A stretch of 17,599 nt of DNA from NCBI GenBank assembly GCA_030841965.1, contig JAUUSJ010000083.1, positions 1 through 17,599 of the forward strand. The letters run 5' to 3'. This DNA is from Blautia sp. Its GTDB lineage: Bacteria; Bacillota; Clostridia; Lachnospirales; Lachnospiraceae. The notes under the pieces are model-generated. The model saw nothing but the letters and a program-made list of their open reading frames with translations. It made no database searches and had not been told where the DNA came from. This document shows, one piece after another, positions 1 through 6,381 of this stretch (positions are counted from its first letter, which is position 1; each line of letters begins with the position of its first letter). A program made the position numbers and the translations under genes.

Positions 1-80
1 GCTAAGTATATCGAAAAATCGCTCCACTCTCTATCGTTTGCTGGGCATATCCCTGTCTCCTCTCTCGGCTGTGTACTGGC
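1..80 (-). repeat. Partial copy (copy 1) of a long variable-arm hairpin repeat
   Basis: Read on the minus strand this is the 5' half of the element also found at 850-1060 and 17281-17497. It has the conserved flank GCCAGTACACAGCC (about 66-79), one 31-nt arm (36-66), then GATAGAGAGTGGAG and the first strand of the inner stem running off the window edge. The 18-nt variable core of its arm is GAGACAGGGATATGCCCA, different from every other copy, but total arm length is the same. The partner arm would lie before position 1, so its complementarity cannot be checked here. Confidence 0.85.
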
Positions 81-206
81 GGGAACTTCAGTGTAGATTT
101 GTTATGCCAATATATCTACCTCTTCTCTCGGCTGTGTATTGGCGGGAATTTTAGTGTAGATTTGCTATGCTAATATATTTGCCTTCTCTTTTGTCTGTGT
201 ATTGGT
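61..206. repeat. Tandem repeat, about 2.3 units of 63 bp
   Basis: The block TCTCTCGGCTGTGTA starts at 61 and again at 124, and a diverged third partial unit carries CTGTGTATTGG at 195, exactly 63 bases after its match at 132. Each unit begins with the arm end and conserved flank of the hairpin repeat at 1-80, so the array looks like reiteration of that element's outer edge. The units are head-to-tail without spacers. No gene is visible from 1 to 511; the rest of that stretch is AT-rich non-coding DNA plus the promoter at 360-388. Confidence 0.8.
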
Positions 207-359
207 AGAGTGAAAGGATTTATATGTTCTTTGTGTAGGCTAGGAAAGAAATAATGAATGAGAAAGAATTATGTTTTCCCATCTTTTGAATTGAGTTGTG
301 AGCATCCATTTTATCGCTCTGAAGTGGCAAAGTCAGTATGCAGTCAGATTAGATTTTTG

Positions 360-388
360 TTGTAGAGAATATATGGAACTGGTATAAT
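360..388 (+). promoter_or_regulatory. Probable promoter of the small membrane protein gene
   Basis: A perfect TATAAT at 383-388 is preceded by TG one base upstream (extended -10) and by TTGTAG at 360-365 with a 17-base spacer. It lies about 120 bases before the start codon at 512 and faces it. No operator-like repeat is obvious in the leader. Confidence 0.6.
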
Positions 389-511
389 GTGGATATACAG
401 GAATAGAAAAATTTAAAATTCAACTGGAAATGGTTACGGTAAGTATATGGAGCAATATACATACCACTGAAATACTAACAGATAAGCTGTTGTGAACAAA
501 AAGGAGTAAAA

Positions 512-793
512 ATGAAGAAAAAAATGAAAATCATAGCTGCATTAATAATCGGATTTGTAGTTGCAATGATATTGATGAGTGTCGTAATTTATTTTAGCTA
601 TGTGAATGCATACAGCACAAATATAGATACATTAACTGTTAAAATACTTGGAATGCCTATTTACGAGCTGACAAAATCAGGGACAAAGTATATAGGTACA
701 ACAATAGGCATTTATATGGGAGTAGTATGTGGCATTTGTATGTTGCTAAGTGTCATTATCGAAGAACTTATCAGTAGAGTAAAACATAAATAA
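512..793 (+). CDS. Small two-pass membrane protein, possibly LlsX-like
   Basis: A 93-residue protein with an AAGGAG ribosome site at 501-506, five bases before the ATG. It starts with a Lys-rich stretch (MKKKMK) and has two strongly hydrophobic segments, about residues 7-29 and 62-86. Between them is a short loop containing GMPIYELTKSGTKYIGTTIG, and the basic C-terminus is RVKHK. By the positive-inside rule both ends should be cytoplasmic. The layout and the loop recall small membrane proteins annotated as LlsX family (named from the listeriolysin S locus), but this is from memory and weak; no bacteriocin precursor or modification enzyme lies nearby. It has its own promoter and stands alone between two hairpin-repeat copies. 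Function unknown. Confidence 0.7.
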   Translation: MKKKMKIIAALIIGFVVAMILMSVVIYFSYVNAYSTNIDTLTVKILGMPIYELTKSGTKYIGTTIGIYMGVVCGICMLLSVIIEELISRVKHK

Positions 794-849
794 ATATGTT
801 GAGATTTTTTTCTAAAAAAAGAATGTTAACATGACTTTTATCGTGCTTT

Positions 850-1060
850 GCCAGTACACAGCCAAGAGAGTCCGTCGATATGTCCTCTAAAAACGATAGA
901 GAGTGGAGCGGTTTTTCGATATACTTAGCTTTGCCGCTGGAGCACTGTTTGAGTGCCGTAGGCGCGAGTTTGCGGGAGGCGGCAAAAATCAGCGTATGTC
1001 GAAAAACCGTGGGAACGAACGTGTTTTTAGAGGACATATCGACGGACTCTCTTAGCGTCT
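850..1060 (+). repeat. Full copy (copy 2) of a long variable-arm hairpin repeat
   Basis: An imperfect palindrome with several nested stems. Outer stem: arm 864-894 pairs with 1023-1053 over 31 bp without a mismatch. An asymmetric internal loop follows (GATAGAGAGTGGAG against GTGGGAACGAACGT). Inner stem: 909-924 with 994-1009, 16 bp with one G.U. Then an 8-bp stem, 930-937 with 979-986 (TTTGCCGC/GCGGCAAA), and an apical hairpin 953-957/961-965 with loop GTA. Conserved flanks are GCCAGTACACAGCC on the left and TTAGCGTCT on the right. Open frames cross the element on both strands, but they follow the repeat and have no convincing start, so it is not taken as coding. Likely a structured RNA or a miniature mobile repeat; the exact class is not recognised. 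Confidence 0.85.
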
Positions 1061-1177
1061 ACCTCCATCTATCTCATCGTCTGTCCCCAACTCTCTTAGC
1101 GTCTACCTCCATCTATCTCATCGTCTGTCCCCAACTCTCTTAGCGTCTACCTCCATCTATTTCATCGTCTCTCCCCA
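1046..1177. repeat. Tandem repeat, 3 units of 44 bp
   Basis: Units begin at 1046, 1090 and 1134, each opening with ACTCTCTTAGCGTCTACC and ending TCCCCA. The first two are identical and the third has a few changes. The first unit overlaps the end of the right arm of the hairpin repeat, so the array is a reiteration of that element's right edge. The DNA is strongly pyrimidine-rich on this strand and continues as C-run/A-run sequence with a loose further repeat (about 1183-1225). Nothing coding is seen between 1178 and the promoter at 1257. Confidence 0.9.
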
Positions 1178-1256
1178 TTACCCCAAAACTATCTAATACC
1201 CCCCAAAAATCATCTAATTCACGAAAATTTTCCCCTACCATCCCCCTTGATAATGC

Positions 1257-1285
1257 TGGACAAAAATGTTTTTACTAGTTATAAT
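1257..1285 (+). promoter_or_regulatory. Strong promoter for pth (and probably mfd)
   Basis: TGGACA at 1257-1262 (five of six consensus -35 bases), a 17-base spacer and a perfect TATAAT at 1280-1285. The same two hexamers with the same spacing occur before the PrsA-like gene (11732-11760). The expected transcript starts near 1292 and leaves a leader of about 100 bases before pth. Confidence 0.8.
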
Positions 1286-1360
1286 AAAATTCTGTGAGAG
1301 TTAAAATTTATCATATGATGGTATTTGATTGATTGGATAGAAAGGAGAGAGGCTCTTCTC

Positions 1361-1390
1361 ATGACTGAGGTTGCGAGCATTGGAGCCTAA
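1361..1390 (+). CDS. Possible 9-codon leader peptide upstream of pth
   Basis: ATG at 1361 opens a frame reading MTEVASIGA and ends at TAA 1388-1390, five bases before the pth start. A strong AAAGGAGAG lies at 1341-1349, about 13 bases upstream, which is long for direct use. The stretch between contains GAGAGAGGCTCTTCTC, which could fold and shorten the effective distance. Pth itself has only a weak GGAG (1382-1385) inside this frame, so pth translation may depend on reinitiation after the leader. Coding status is inferred from position only. Confidence 0.35.
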   Translation: MTEVASIGA

Positions 1391-1395
1391 GAGAT

Positions 1396-1974
1396 ATGAA
1401 GATTATAGCAGGACTTGGAAATCCGACAGCTAAGTATGAAGGGACAAGACATAATGTTGGATTTATGGCGATAGATAAGATAGCACAAAAATATGGTATT
1501 TCAGTTGATACGAAGAAGCATAAGGCGTTAGTTGGAAAGGGTGTTATTGCAGGGCAAAAGGTCATTTTGGCGAAGCCACAGACTTTTATGAATCTGAGTG
1601 GGGATAGTATCCAGCAGATTGCGGCATATTATAAGGTGGAGCCAGAGGATGTTTTGATTATTTTTGATGATATTAGCCTTGATGTAGGTAGGATTCGTAT
1701 TCGGAAAAAGGGAAGTGCCGGAGGGCATAATGGAATGAAGAGTATTATTGCCTGCTTAAATTCAAGCGATTTCCCAAGGATAAAGATTGGAGTTGGGGAT
1801 AAGAAGCCTGGACAGGATTTGGCGGCGTACGTGCTTGGGAATATTCCAAAGGCTGATAGAGAGCTTATGGATGAGGCGATTTTGAAGGCAGAGGATGCCG
1901 TGGAGCTTATCGTTGCCGGAGAGATAGAACAGGCGATGAATTTGTATAATAAAAAGCCATCAAAAGATGTATAA
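1396..1974 (+). CDS. pth: Peptidyl-tRNA hydrolase
   Basis: A 192-residue protein, the usual length for bacterial Pth. It cleaves the ester bond of peptidyl-tRNAs that drop off ribosomes, recycling tRNA in the cytoplasm. Family signatures are all present: IAGLGNPTAKYEGTRHNVGF at the N-terminus with Asn9 and catalytic His19, KPQTFMNLSG with Asn66, FDD with Asp92, and GSAGGHNGMKS with His111 and Asn112, matching E. coli Asn10, His20, Asn68, Asp93, His113 and Asn114. The start is set by the conserved N-terminus; its ribosome site is weak (GGAG, 10 bases upstream) and a tiny leader frame ends five bases earlier. It is the first large gene after the promoter at 1257 and precedes mfd by 115 bases, an arrangement common in Firmicutes. 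Confidence 0.97.
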   Translation: MKIIAGLGNPTAKYEGTRHNVGFMAIDKIAQKYGISVDTKKHKALVGKGVIAGQKVILAKPQTFMNLSGDSIQQIAAYYKVEPEDVLIIFDDISLDVGRIRIRKKGSAGGHNGMKSIIACLNSSDFPRIKIGVGDKKPGQDLAAYVLGNIPKADRELMDEAILKAEDAVELIVAGEIEQAMNLYNKKPSKDV

Positions 1975-2014
1975 ATAAATATGTCGCTTGGTGGAGAGAG
2001 ATAGATGTATAAAG

Positions 2015-2041
2015 AGGGAACTATGGGATTCGTAGTTCCCT
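2015..2041 (+). other. Stem-loop in the pth-mfd gap
   Basis: AGGGAACTA (2015-2023) and TAGTTCCCT (2033-2041) form a perfect 9-bp stem with a 9-base loop. No T-run follows on this strand (AAAAATGG does), so it is not a classical terminator. It sits 35 bases before the mfd ribosome site and could be an RNA processing or stability element, or a partial attenuator setting the pth/mfd ratio. The role is inferred. Confidence 0.55.
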
Positions 2042-2089
2042 AAAAATGGTGTGAAAATGGAGATAGAAAAATCTGGAAGGAGGAACAGA

Positions 2090-5000
2090 ATGGAACTTTT
2101 ATATGAACCATTGAGGGAGTCGCAGCAATTTGAAGAAATGGAGAGAGCGGTGTCGAGAAATGAGTTTCCGATTCATATCTCAGGCTGTATTGATACGCAG
2201 AAATGTCATCTTATTGATAGTTTGGCTCGCGAGGCGAAGTATAAAATTATTGTGACGTACAGTGAGGATAGGGCAAAGGAAATATGGGAGGATTATCGGT
2301 TTTTTGACCATTCTGTTTTTTTGTATCCAGCGAAGGATGTTTTATTTTATAGTGCAGATATCCATGGAAATTTGATAGCGCAGCAGAGATTGGATGTTTT
2401 GAAACATATTATAGAGGATGAGAGCGCGACGATTGTGTTGACTTTTCAAGCTTTGATGGACCAGCTTATTCCCTTGGAGGAGTTGAAAAAACAGGTTATT
2501 GAGATTTCGGTGGGACAGCTGGTTGAGATGGAGAATATGGAGAAAAAGTTAAATTTGCTTGGGTATGAGAGGACGGATTTAGTTGAGATGGCGGGACAGT
2601 TTTCTGTGCGCGGAGGCATTTTAGATATTTTTCCATTGACAGAGGAATGTCCTTATCGAATTGAGTTTTGGGGAGATGAGGTTGACTCGATACGAAGCTT
2701 TGATATTGAGAGTCAGAGGTCGATTGAGACGATAGATAGGCTATGTATTTATCCTGCTGCGGAGATGATTCTCACAAAGGAGAGAATATATGAGGGCATT
2801 CAAAGGCTTGAGCAGGAAGGGAAAAGAGTGATGCAGGCGTTTCACGATAATTTTCAGACGAAAGAATATGCCCGTGTGAGAGATTATGTGGAGGAGATTA
2901 AGGAGGAGATTTTAGAACTCGATAAGATTGAGGATGATAGCTTGATTCACTATTTCTATGAGGAGACGGTGTCTTTTATGGATTATTTTGGAAATAATTC
3001 TGTTTTTTTCCTTGATGAGCCAAATCGAATAGAGGAGCAGAGCGAGGTATTTGAGACGGAAGTTTCTGAGAGTATGAAGGGGAGACTTGAGGCGGGCTAT
3101 ATTTTACCGTCTCAGGCGGAGGTGATTTTCTCGACAGAAGATGCCATGGCGAGATTATTTCGCAAGAGAACGGTCTGTCTTAGTATGTTAATCTATGATA
3201 TCAAAAAGGCGAATATTCGGCATGAATTTTATATCGAGACGAAGGAGATTATGTCTTATCAAAATAGTTTTGAGCAGTTAAAAGAAGATTTGGATGGCTT
3301 TAAGAAGAAGAAATATAAGATATTGCTCGTCTCTCCTTCCACGACGAGAGCGAAGAGATTGGCACAGGATTTACGGGAAAATGAAATTTCAGCTTTTTTT
3401 TCGAGTGACCGGGACCATGTTTTAGTGGACGGGGAAATTATGGTGATTAATGGGGTGCTTAAGAGGGGATTTGAGTATCCAAGATTGAGATTAGTTGTGA
3501 TTTCGGAGAGAGATATTTTTTCGATTAAGTCGGCAAAACCGAAGAAAAAAAAGAAGAGTGAGCATAGTGGGAGCCGAATTCATTCTTTTGCGGAATTGTC
3601 CGTCGGTGATTATGTCGTGCATGAAAATCACGGGCTTGGAATTTACCGTGGAATTGAGCAGATTGAAGTAGATGGAGTTTATAAGGATTATATTAATATT
3701 GAGTATCAGGGAGGAAGCACACTTTTTATTTTGGCTTCCCAGCTTGATTTGATTCAAAAGTATGCGAGTGTCAATGCAAAGAAACCTAAGCTTAATAAAC
3801 TCGGCAGCAATGACTGGGAGAAGACGAAAAAAGAAGTCCGAACACGAGTGAAAAAGACGGCACAAAATTTATTGGAGCTTTATGCGATTCGTCAGCAGCA
3901 AAAAGGCTTTGCTTTTTCCAAGGATTCCGTCTGGCAAAAGGAGTTTGAGGAGTTATTTCCATTTGATGAGACTGAGGACCAATTGACGGCGATTGCGGAT
4001 ACGAAGAGGGATATGGAGAGTCATAAGATTATGGACCGCTTAATCTGTGGAGATGTGGGATACGGAAAGACAGAGGTGGCGATACGAGCTGCCTTTAAGG
4101 CGGTGATGGATGGAAAACAGGTTGTCTATCTCGTACCTACGACTATTTTGGCGCAGCAGCATTATAGTACATTTGTTGAGAGGATGAAAGATTATCCGAT
4201 TCAGATTCGGATGCTCTCTCGCTTTGTCACGCCTGCGAATCAGAGAAAGATTATCGAGGGATTGAAAAAAGGACAGGTGGATATTGTCATTGGAACGCAT
4301 AGAGTTTTGTCAAAAACAGTGGATTTTAAGGATTTGGGATTGCTGATTATCGACGAGGAGCAGAGGTTTGGAGTGAACCATAAGGAGAAGATTAAGGGAA
4401 TGAAAAAGACGGTCGATGTGCTTTCTCTGTCTGCGACGCCGATTCCTAGAACGCTCCATATGAGTCTGGTCGGAATTCGAGATATGAGTGTTCTCGAGGA
4501 GCCTCCTGTCGATAGAAGAGCGATTCAGACGTATGTGCTTGAGTATAATGACGAGATGGTTCGAGAGGCAATCAATCGTGAGCTTAGCCGCGGCGGTCAA
4601 GTTTATTATGTATATAATCGAGTGAGCAGTATCGATGAGATTACAGCGACGGTGGCAAAATTAGTTCCGAATGCGAAGGTGGCATATGCTCATGGACAGA
4701 TGAGTGAGAGACAGCTTGAGAAAATTATGTTTGATTTTATTAATAAGGAGATTGATGTTCTCGTATCGACGACGATTATTGAGACTGGATTGGATATCTC
4801 TAATGTAAATACAATGATTATTCATGATGCGGATAAGCTCGGTTTATCTCAGCTTTATCAGCTTCGAGGAAGAGTTGGAAGGTCAAATCGAACAGCGTAT
4901 GCCTTTTTGATGTATAAGAGAGATAAACAACTTCGAGAGGTCGCCGAAAAGAGGCTAAAGACGATTCGTGAGTTTACCGACCTCGGCTCTGGATTCCGAA

Positions 5001-5605
5001 TTGCGATGAGAGACTTGGAGATTCGAGGAGCGGGAAATCTTCTCGGTGCCGACCAGTCTGGACATATGGAGGCGGTCGGATATGATTTATACTGTAAGAT
5101 GTTAAACAGCGAGGTGAAGAGATTAAAAGGGGAGGAGAAAGAAGAGGAAGAGTTTGCTACGGCGATTGATATTGATGTGAATGCTTATATTCCCTCTACC
5201 TATGTGAAAAATGAGGCGCAAAAATTGGAACTTTATAAGAGGATTGCCAGTATTGAAAATGATGAGGAGAGGGAAGATATGCTGGATGAGTTGATTGACC
5301 GATATGGACAGGTGCCAGACAGTGTGCAAAACTTGCTTCAGATAGCGACGATTAAGACGATGGCCCATGATGCGTATCTCTTAGAGATTAAGGAGGAGGG
5401 AAATAAGATTCGATTTGAGATGAATCCAAAAGCTCCAGTGAAGGTGGAATTGATTCAGGATATGGTAGGTTCGTATGGACGTGAGATGACGCTTCAGTTG
5501 GCGGGAAATCCTTGCTTTTTACTCGATGTGTCGAAGGTGCCAAAGAAGAAGAGAGTGGAGAAGGTGAAGGAGGTTGTAAAGAGTATTCGGGGATTGCTGA
5601 TGTAG
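2090..5605 (+). CDS. mfd: Transcription-repair coupling factor Mfd
   Basis: A 1171-residue ATP-dependent DNA translocase that removes RNA polymerase stalled at lesions and recruits UvrA for nucleotide excision repair. The start is the ATG at 2090, six bases after a perfect AAGGAGG (2077-2083); an in-frame GTG at 2051 lacks a ribosome site. Domains in order: UvrB-like N-terminal module with SVRGGILDIFP (about residues 180-190); RNA-polymerase-interacting CarD-like domain (about 500-565, LSVGDYVVHENHGLGIYRG); superfamily 2 helicase core with Walker A GDVGYGKTE (654-662), DEEQ box (755-758) and LSATPIPRT; second RecA lobe ending in QLRGRVGR; C-terminal TRCF domain (roughly 1000-1130). Length and motifs are complete, with no frameshift. 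Probably cotranscribed with pth. Confidence 0.98.
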   Translation: MELLYEPLRESQQFEEMERAVSRNEFPIHISGCIDTQKCHLIDSLAREAKYKIIVTYSEDRAKEIWEDYRFFDHSVFLYPAKDVLFYSADIHGNLIAQQRLDVLKHIIEDESATIVLTFQALMDQLIPLEELKKQVIEISVGQLVEMENMEKKLNLLGYERTDLVEMAGQFSVRGGILDIFPLTEECPYRIEFWGDEVDSIRSFDIESQRSIETIDRLCIYPAAEMILTKERIYEGIQRLEQEGKRVMQAFHDNFQTKEYARVRDYVEEIKEEILELDKIEDDSLIHYFYEETVSFMDYFGNNSVFFLDEPNRIEEQSEVFETEVSESMKGRLEAGYILPSQAEVIFSTEDAMARLFRKRTVCLSMLIYDIKKANIRHEFYIETKEIMSYQNSFEQLKEDLDGFKKKKYKILLVSPSTTRAKRLAQDLRENEISAFFSSDRDHVLVDGEIMVINGVLKRGFEYPRLRLVVISERDIFSIKSAKPKKKKKSEHSGSRIHSFAELSVGDYVVHENHGLGIYRGIEQIEVDGVYKDYINIEYQGGSTLFILASQLDLIQKYASVNAKKPKLNKLGSNDWEKTKKEVRTRVKKTAQNLLELYAIRQQQKGFAFSKDSVWQKEFEELFPFDETEDQLTAIADTKRDMESHKIMDRLICGDVGYGKTEVAIRAAFKAVMDGKQVVYLVPTTILAQQHYSTFVERMKDYPIQIRMLSRFVTPANQRKIIEGLKKGQVDIVIGTHRVLSKTVDFKDLGLLIIDEEQRFGVNHKEKIKGMKKTVDVLSLSATPIPRTLHMSLVGIRDMSVLEEPPVDRRAIQTYVLEYNDEMVREAINRELSRGGQVYYVYNRVSSIDEITATVAKLVPNAKVAYAHGQMSERQLEKIMFDFINKEIDVLVSTTIIETGLDISNVNTMIIHDADKLGLSQLYQLRGRVGRSNRTAYAFLMYKRDKQLREVAEKRLKTIREFTDLGSGFRIAMRDLEIRGAGNLLGADQSGHMEAVGYDLYCKMLNSEVKRLKGEEKEEEEFATAIDIDVNAYIPSTYVKNEAQKLELYKRIASIENDEEREDMLDELIDRYGQVPDSVQNLLQIATIKTMAHDAYLLEIKEEGNKIRFEMNPKAPVKVELIQDMVGSYGREMTLQLAGNPCFLLDVSKVPKKKRVEKVKEVVKSIRGLLM

Positions 5606-5882
5606 TTTTGGATAGTTTGAGATTCTTTGAAGGTTTGAGAAAGGCAGAAGTAATTGATTGGAGAATAAAAAAGAAAGATTTTTGAAAAAAATTAGTTACC
5701 TTTTTGTCAAAAATACGAAAGATATTATGAGAGATATAAAACGAATAAACTATACTTGTAGGACGGATGGCTAAGCTGTCTTTTATTAGAAGAGGCAGTA
5801 TAGTATGTCTGCTAGTATAGCGTATCGGATGACATAATATGTTCCAGATAAGTATACTTATGAATGACAGGAGGTAAGGAAA

Positions 5883-6266
5883 ATGTGGGGGAGTGAAGCA
5901 TTAGTTTTTGAGCTTTTATTTCTAATGGTATTTGCGATGGTGGCAGCGTTTATAGCGGCGAATTTAGTGAAGGATACGAAGGAGTGGAATCAGAATAATC
6001 ATTCGCCAAGGTTGACGATACCTTGTAAGATTGTTGGAAAGAGGGCCGAGGTCTCTTATACGCAAAGACCCATCGGAGGAGATGTGAATGATGTGAGCAG
6101 GATGCAGATGGTGTCTTGTACGACGCATTATGTGACTTTTCAGGCGGATGATGGAGAGCAGATGGAATTTTCTGTAGATGACAGAGAGTATGGGTTATTA
6201 TCCGAGGGAGAGTTTGGAAAGTTATCCTTTCAAGGAACCAGGTTTTTGGATTTTGAGAAAGGGTGA
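5883..6266 (+). CDS. DUF2500-type membrane-anchored protein
   Basis: A 127-residue protein with AGGAGG (5869-5874) eight bases before the ATG. One hydrophobic segment at about residues 6-28 anchors it; the remaining ~100 residues form a small beta-rich domain. The pattern WNQNNHSPRLTIPCKIVGKR, then YVTFQ, then a C-terminal EYGLLSEGEFGKLSFQGTRF, matches what is known of the DUF2500 family (E. coli YhhM type), whose function is not established. The gap from mfd is 277 bases and no good promoter was found in it. The gene ends 13 bases before a large palindrome that probably acts as its terminator. Confidence 0.8.
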   Translation: MWGSEALVFELLFLMVFAMVAAFIAANLVKDTKEWNQNNHSPRLTIPCKIVGKRAEVSYTQRPIGGDVNDVSRMQMVSCTTHYVTFQADDGEQMEFSVDDREYGLLSEGEFGKLSFQGTRFLDFEKG

Positions 6267-6278
6267 TGAAGAGAAGAA

Positions 6279-6369
6279 AGACGCAAAGAGAGCCAACCGA
6301 TATGTCCTCGAAAAACTGTGGGAATGAACGTGTTTTTCGAGGGCATATCGGTTGGCTCTTTTTGCGTCT
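6279..6369 (+). repeat. Mini copy (copy 3) of the hairpin repeat, acting as a bidirectional terminator
   Basis: Arms 6279-6316 and 6332-6369 pair over 38 bp, with only two non-Watson-Crick positions, both G.U on the plus strand. The loop is TGTGGGAATGAACGT, nearly identical to the 3' side of the internal loop in the full copies. The inner stems and apical hairpin are absent. The arm core CCAACCGATATGTCCTCG differs from the other copies while arm architecture is kept. It sits between the convergent DUF2500 gene (plus) and AraC gene (minus). Pyrimidine-rich T runs follow the stem in both directions, so termination on both strands is likely. Confidence 0.85.
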
Positions 6370-6381
6370 GCTAACGACAGA

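Noticed and set aside
794..849. Terminator after the small membrane protein
   Set aside because: Only a T-run/A-run and a loose ATGTT/AACAT pair are present; no GC stem, so not called.
771..1143. Open frames on both strands across hairpin copy 2 (about 88 codons each)
   Set aside because: Similar frames appear wherever the repeat occurs, including the opposite-strand palindrome arm, with no ribosome site; pairing is conserved better than any reading frame.
1046..1177. CRISPR-like array
   Set aside because: Units are head-to-tail with no unique spacers, and there are no cas genes; it is a plain tandem repeat.
2051..2089. GTG start for Mfd 13 codons upstream
   Set aside because: A perfect AAGGAGG sits six bases before the ATG at 2090 and would lie inside the longer version.
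3491..3865. Antisense frames within mfd
   Set aside because: Shadows of the strong mfd frame; no ribosome sites or recognisable domains.
5848..5861. Perfect 14-base palindrome ATAAGTATACTTAT upstream of the DUF2500 gene
   Set aside because: About one such palindrome is expected by chance in AT-rich DNA of this length; no regulator or second site supports it. No convincing promoter was seen in 5606-5882 either.
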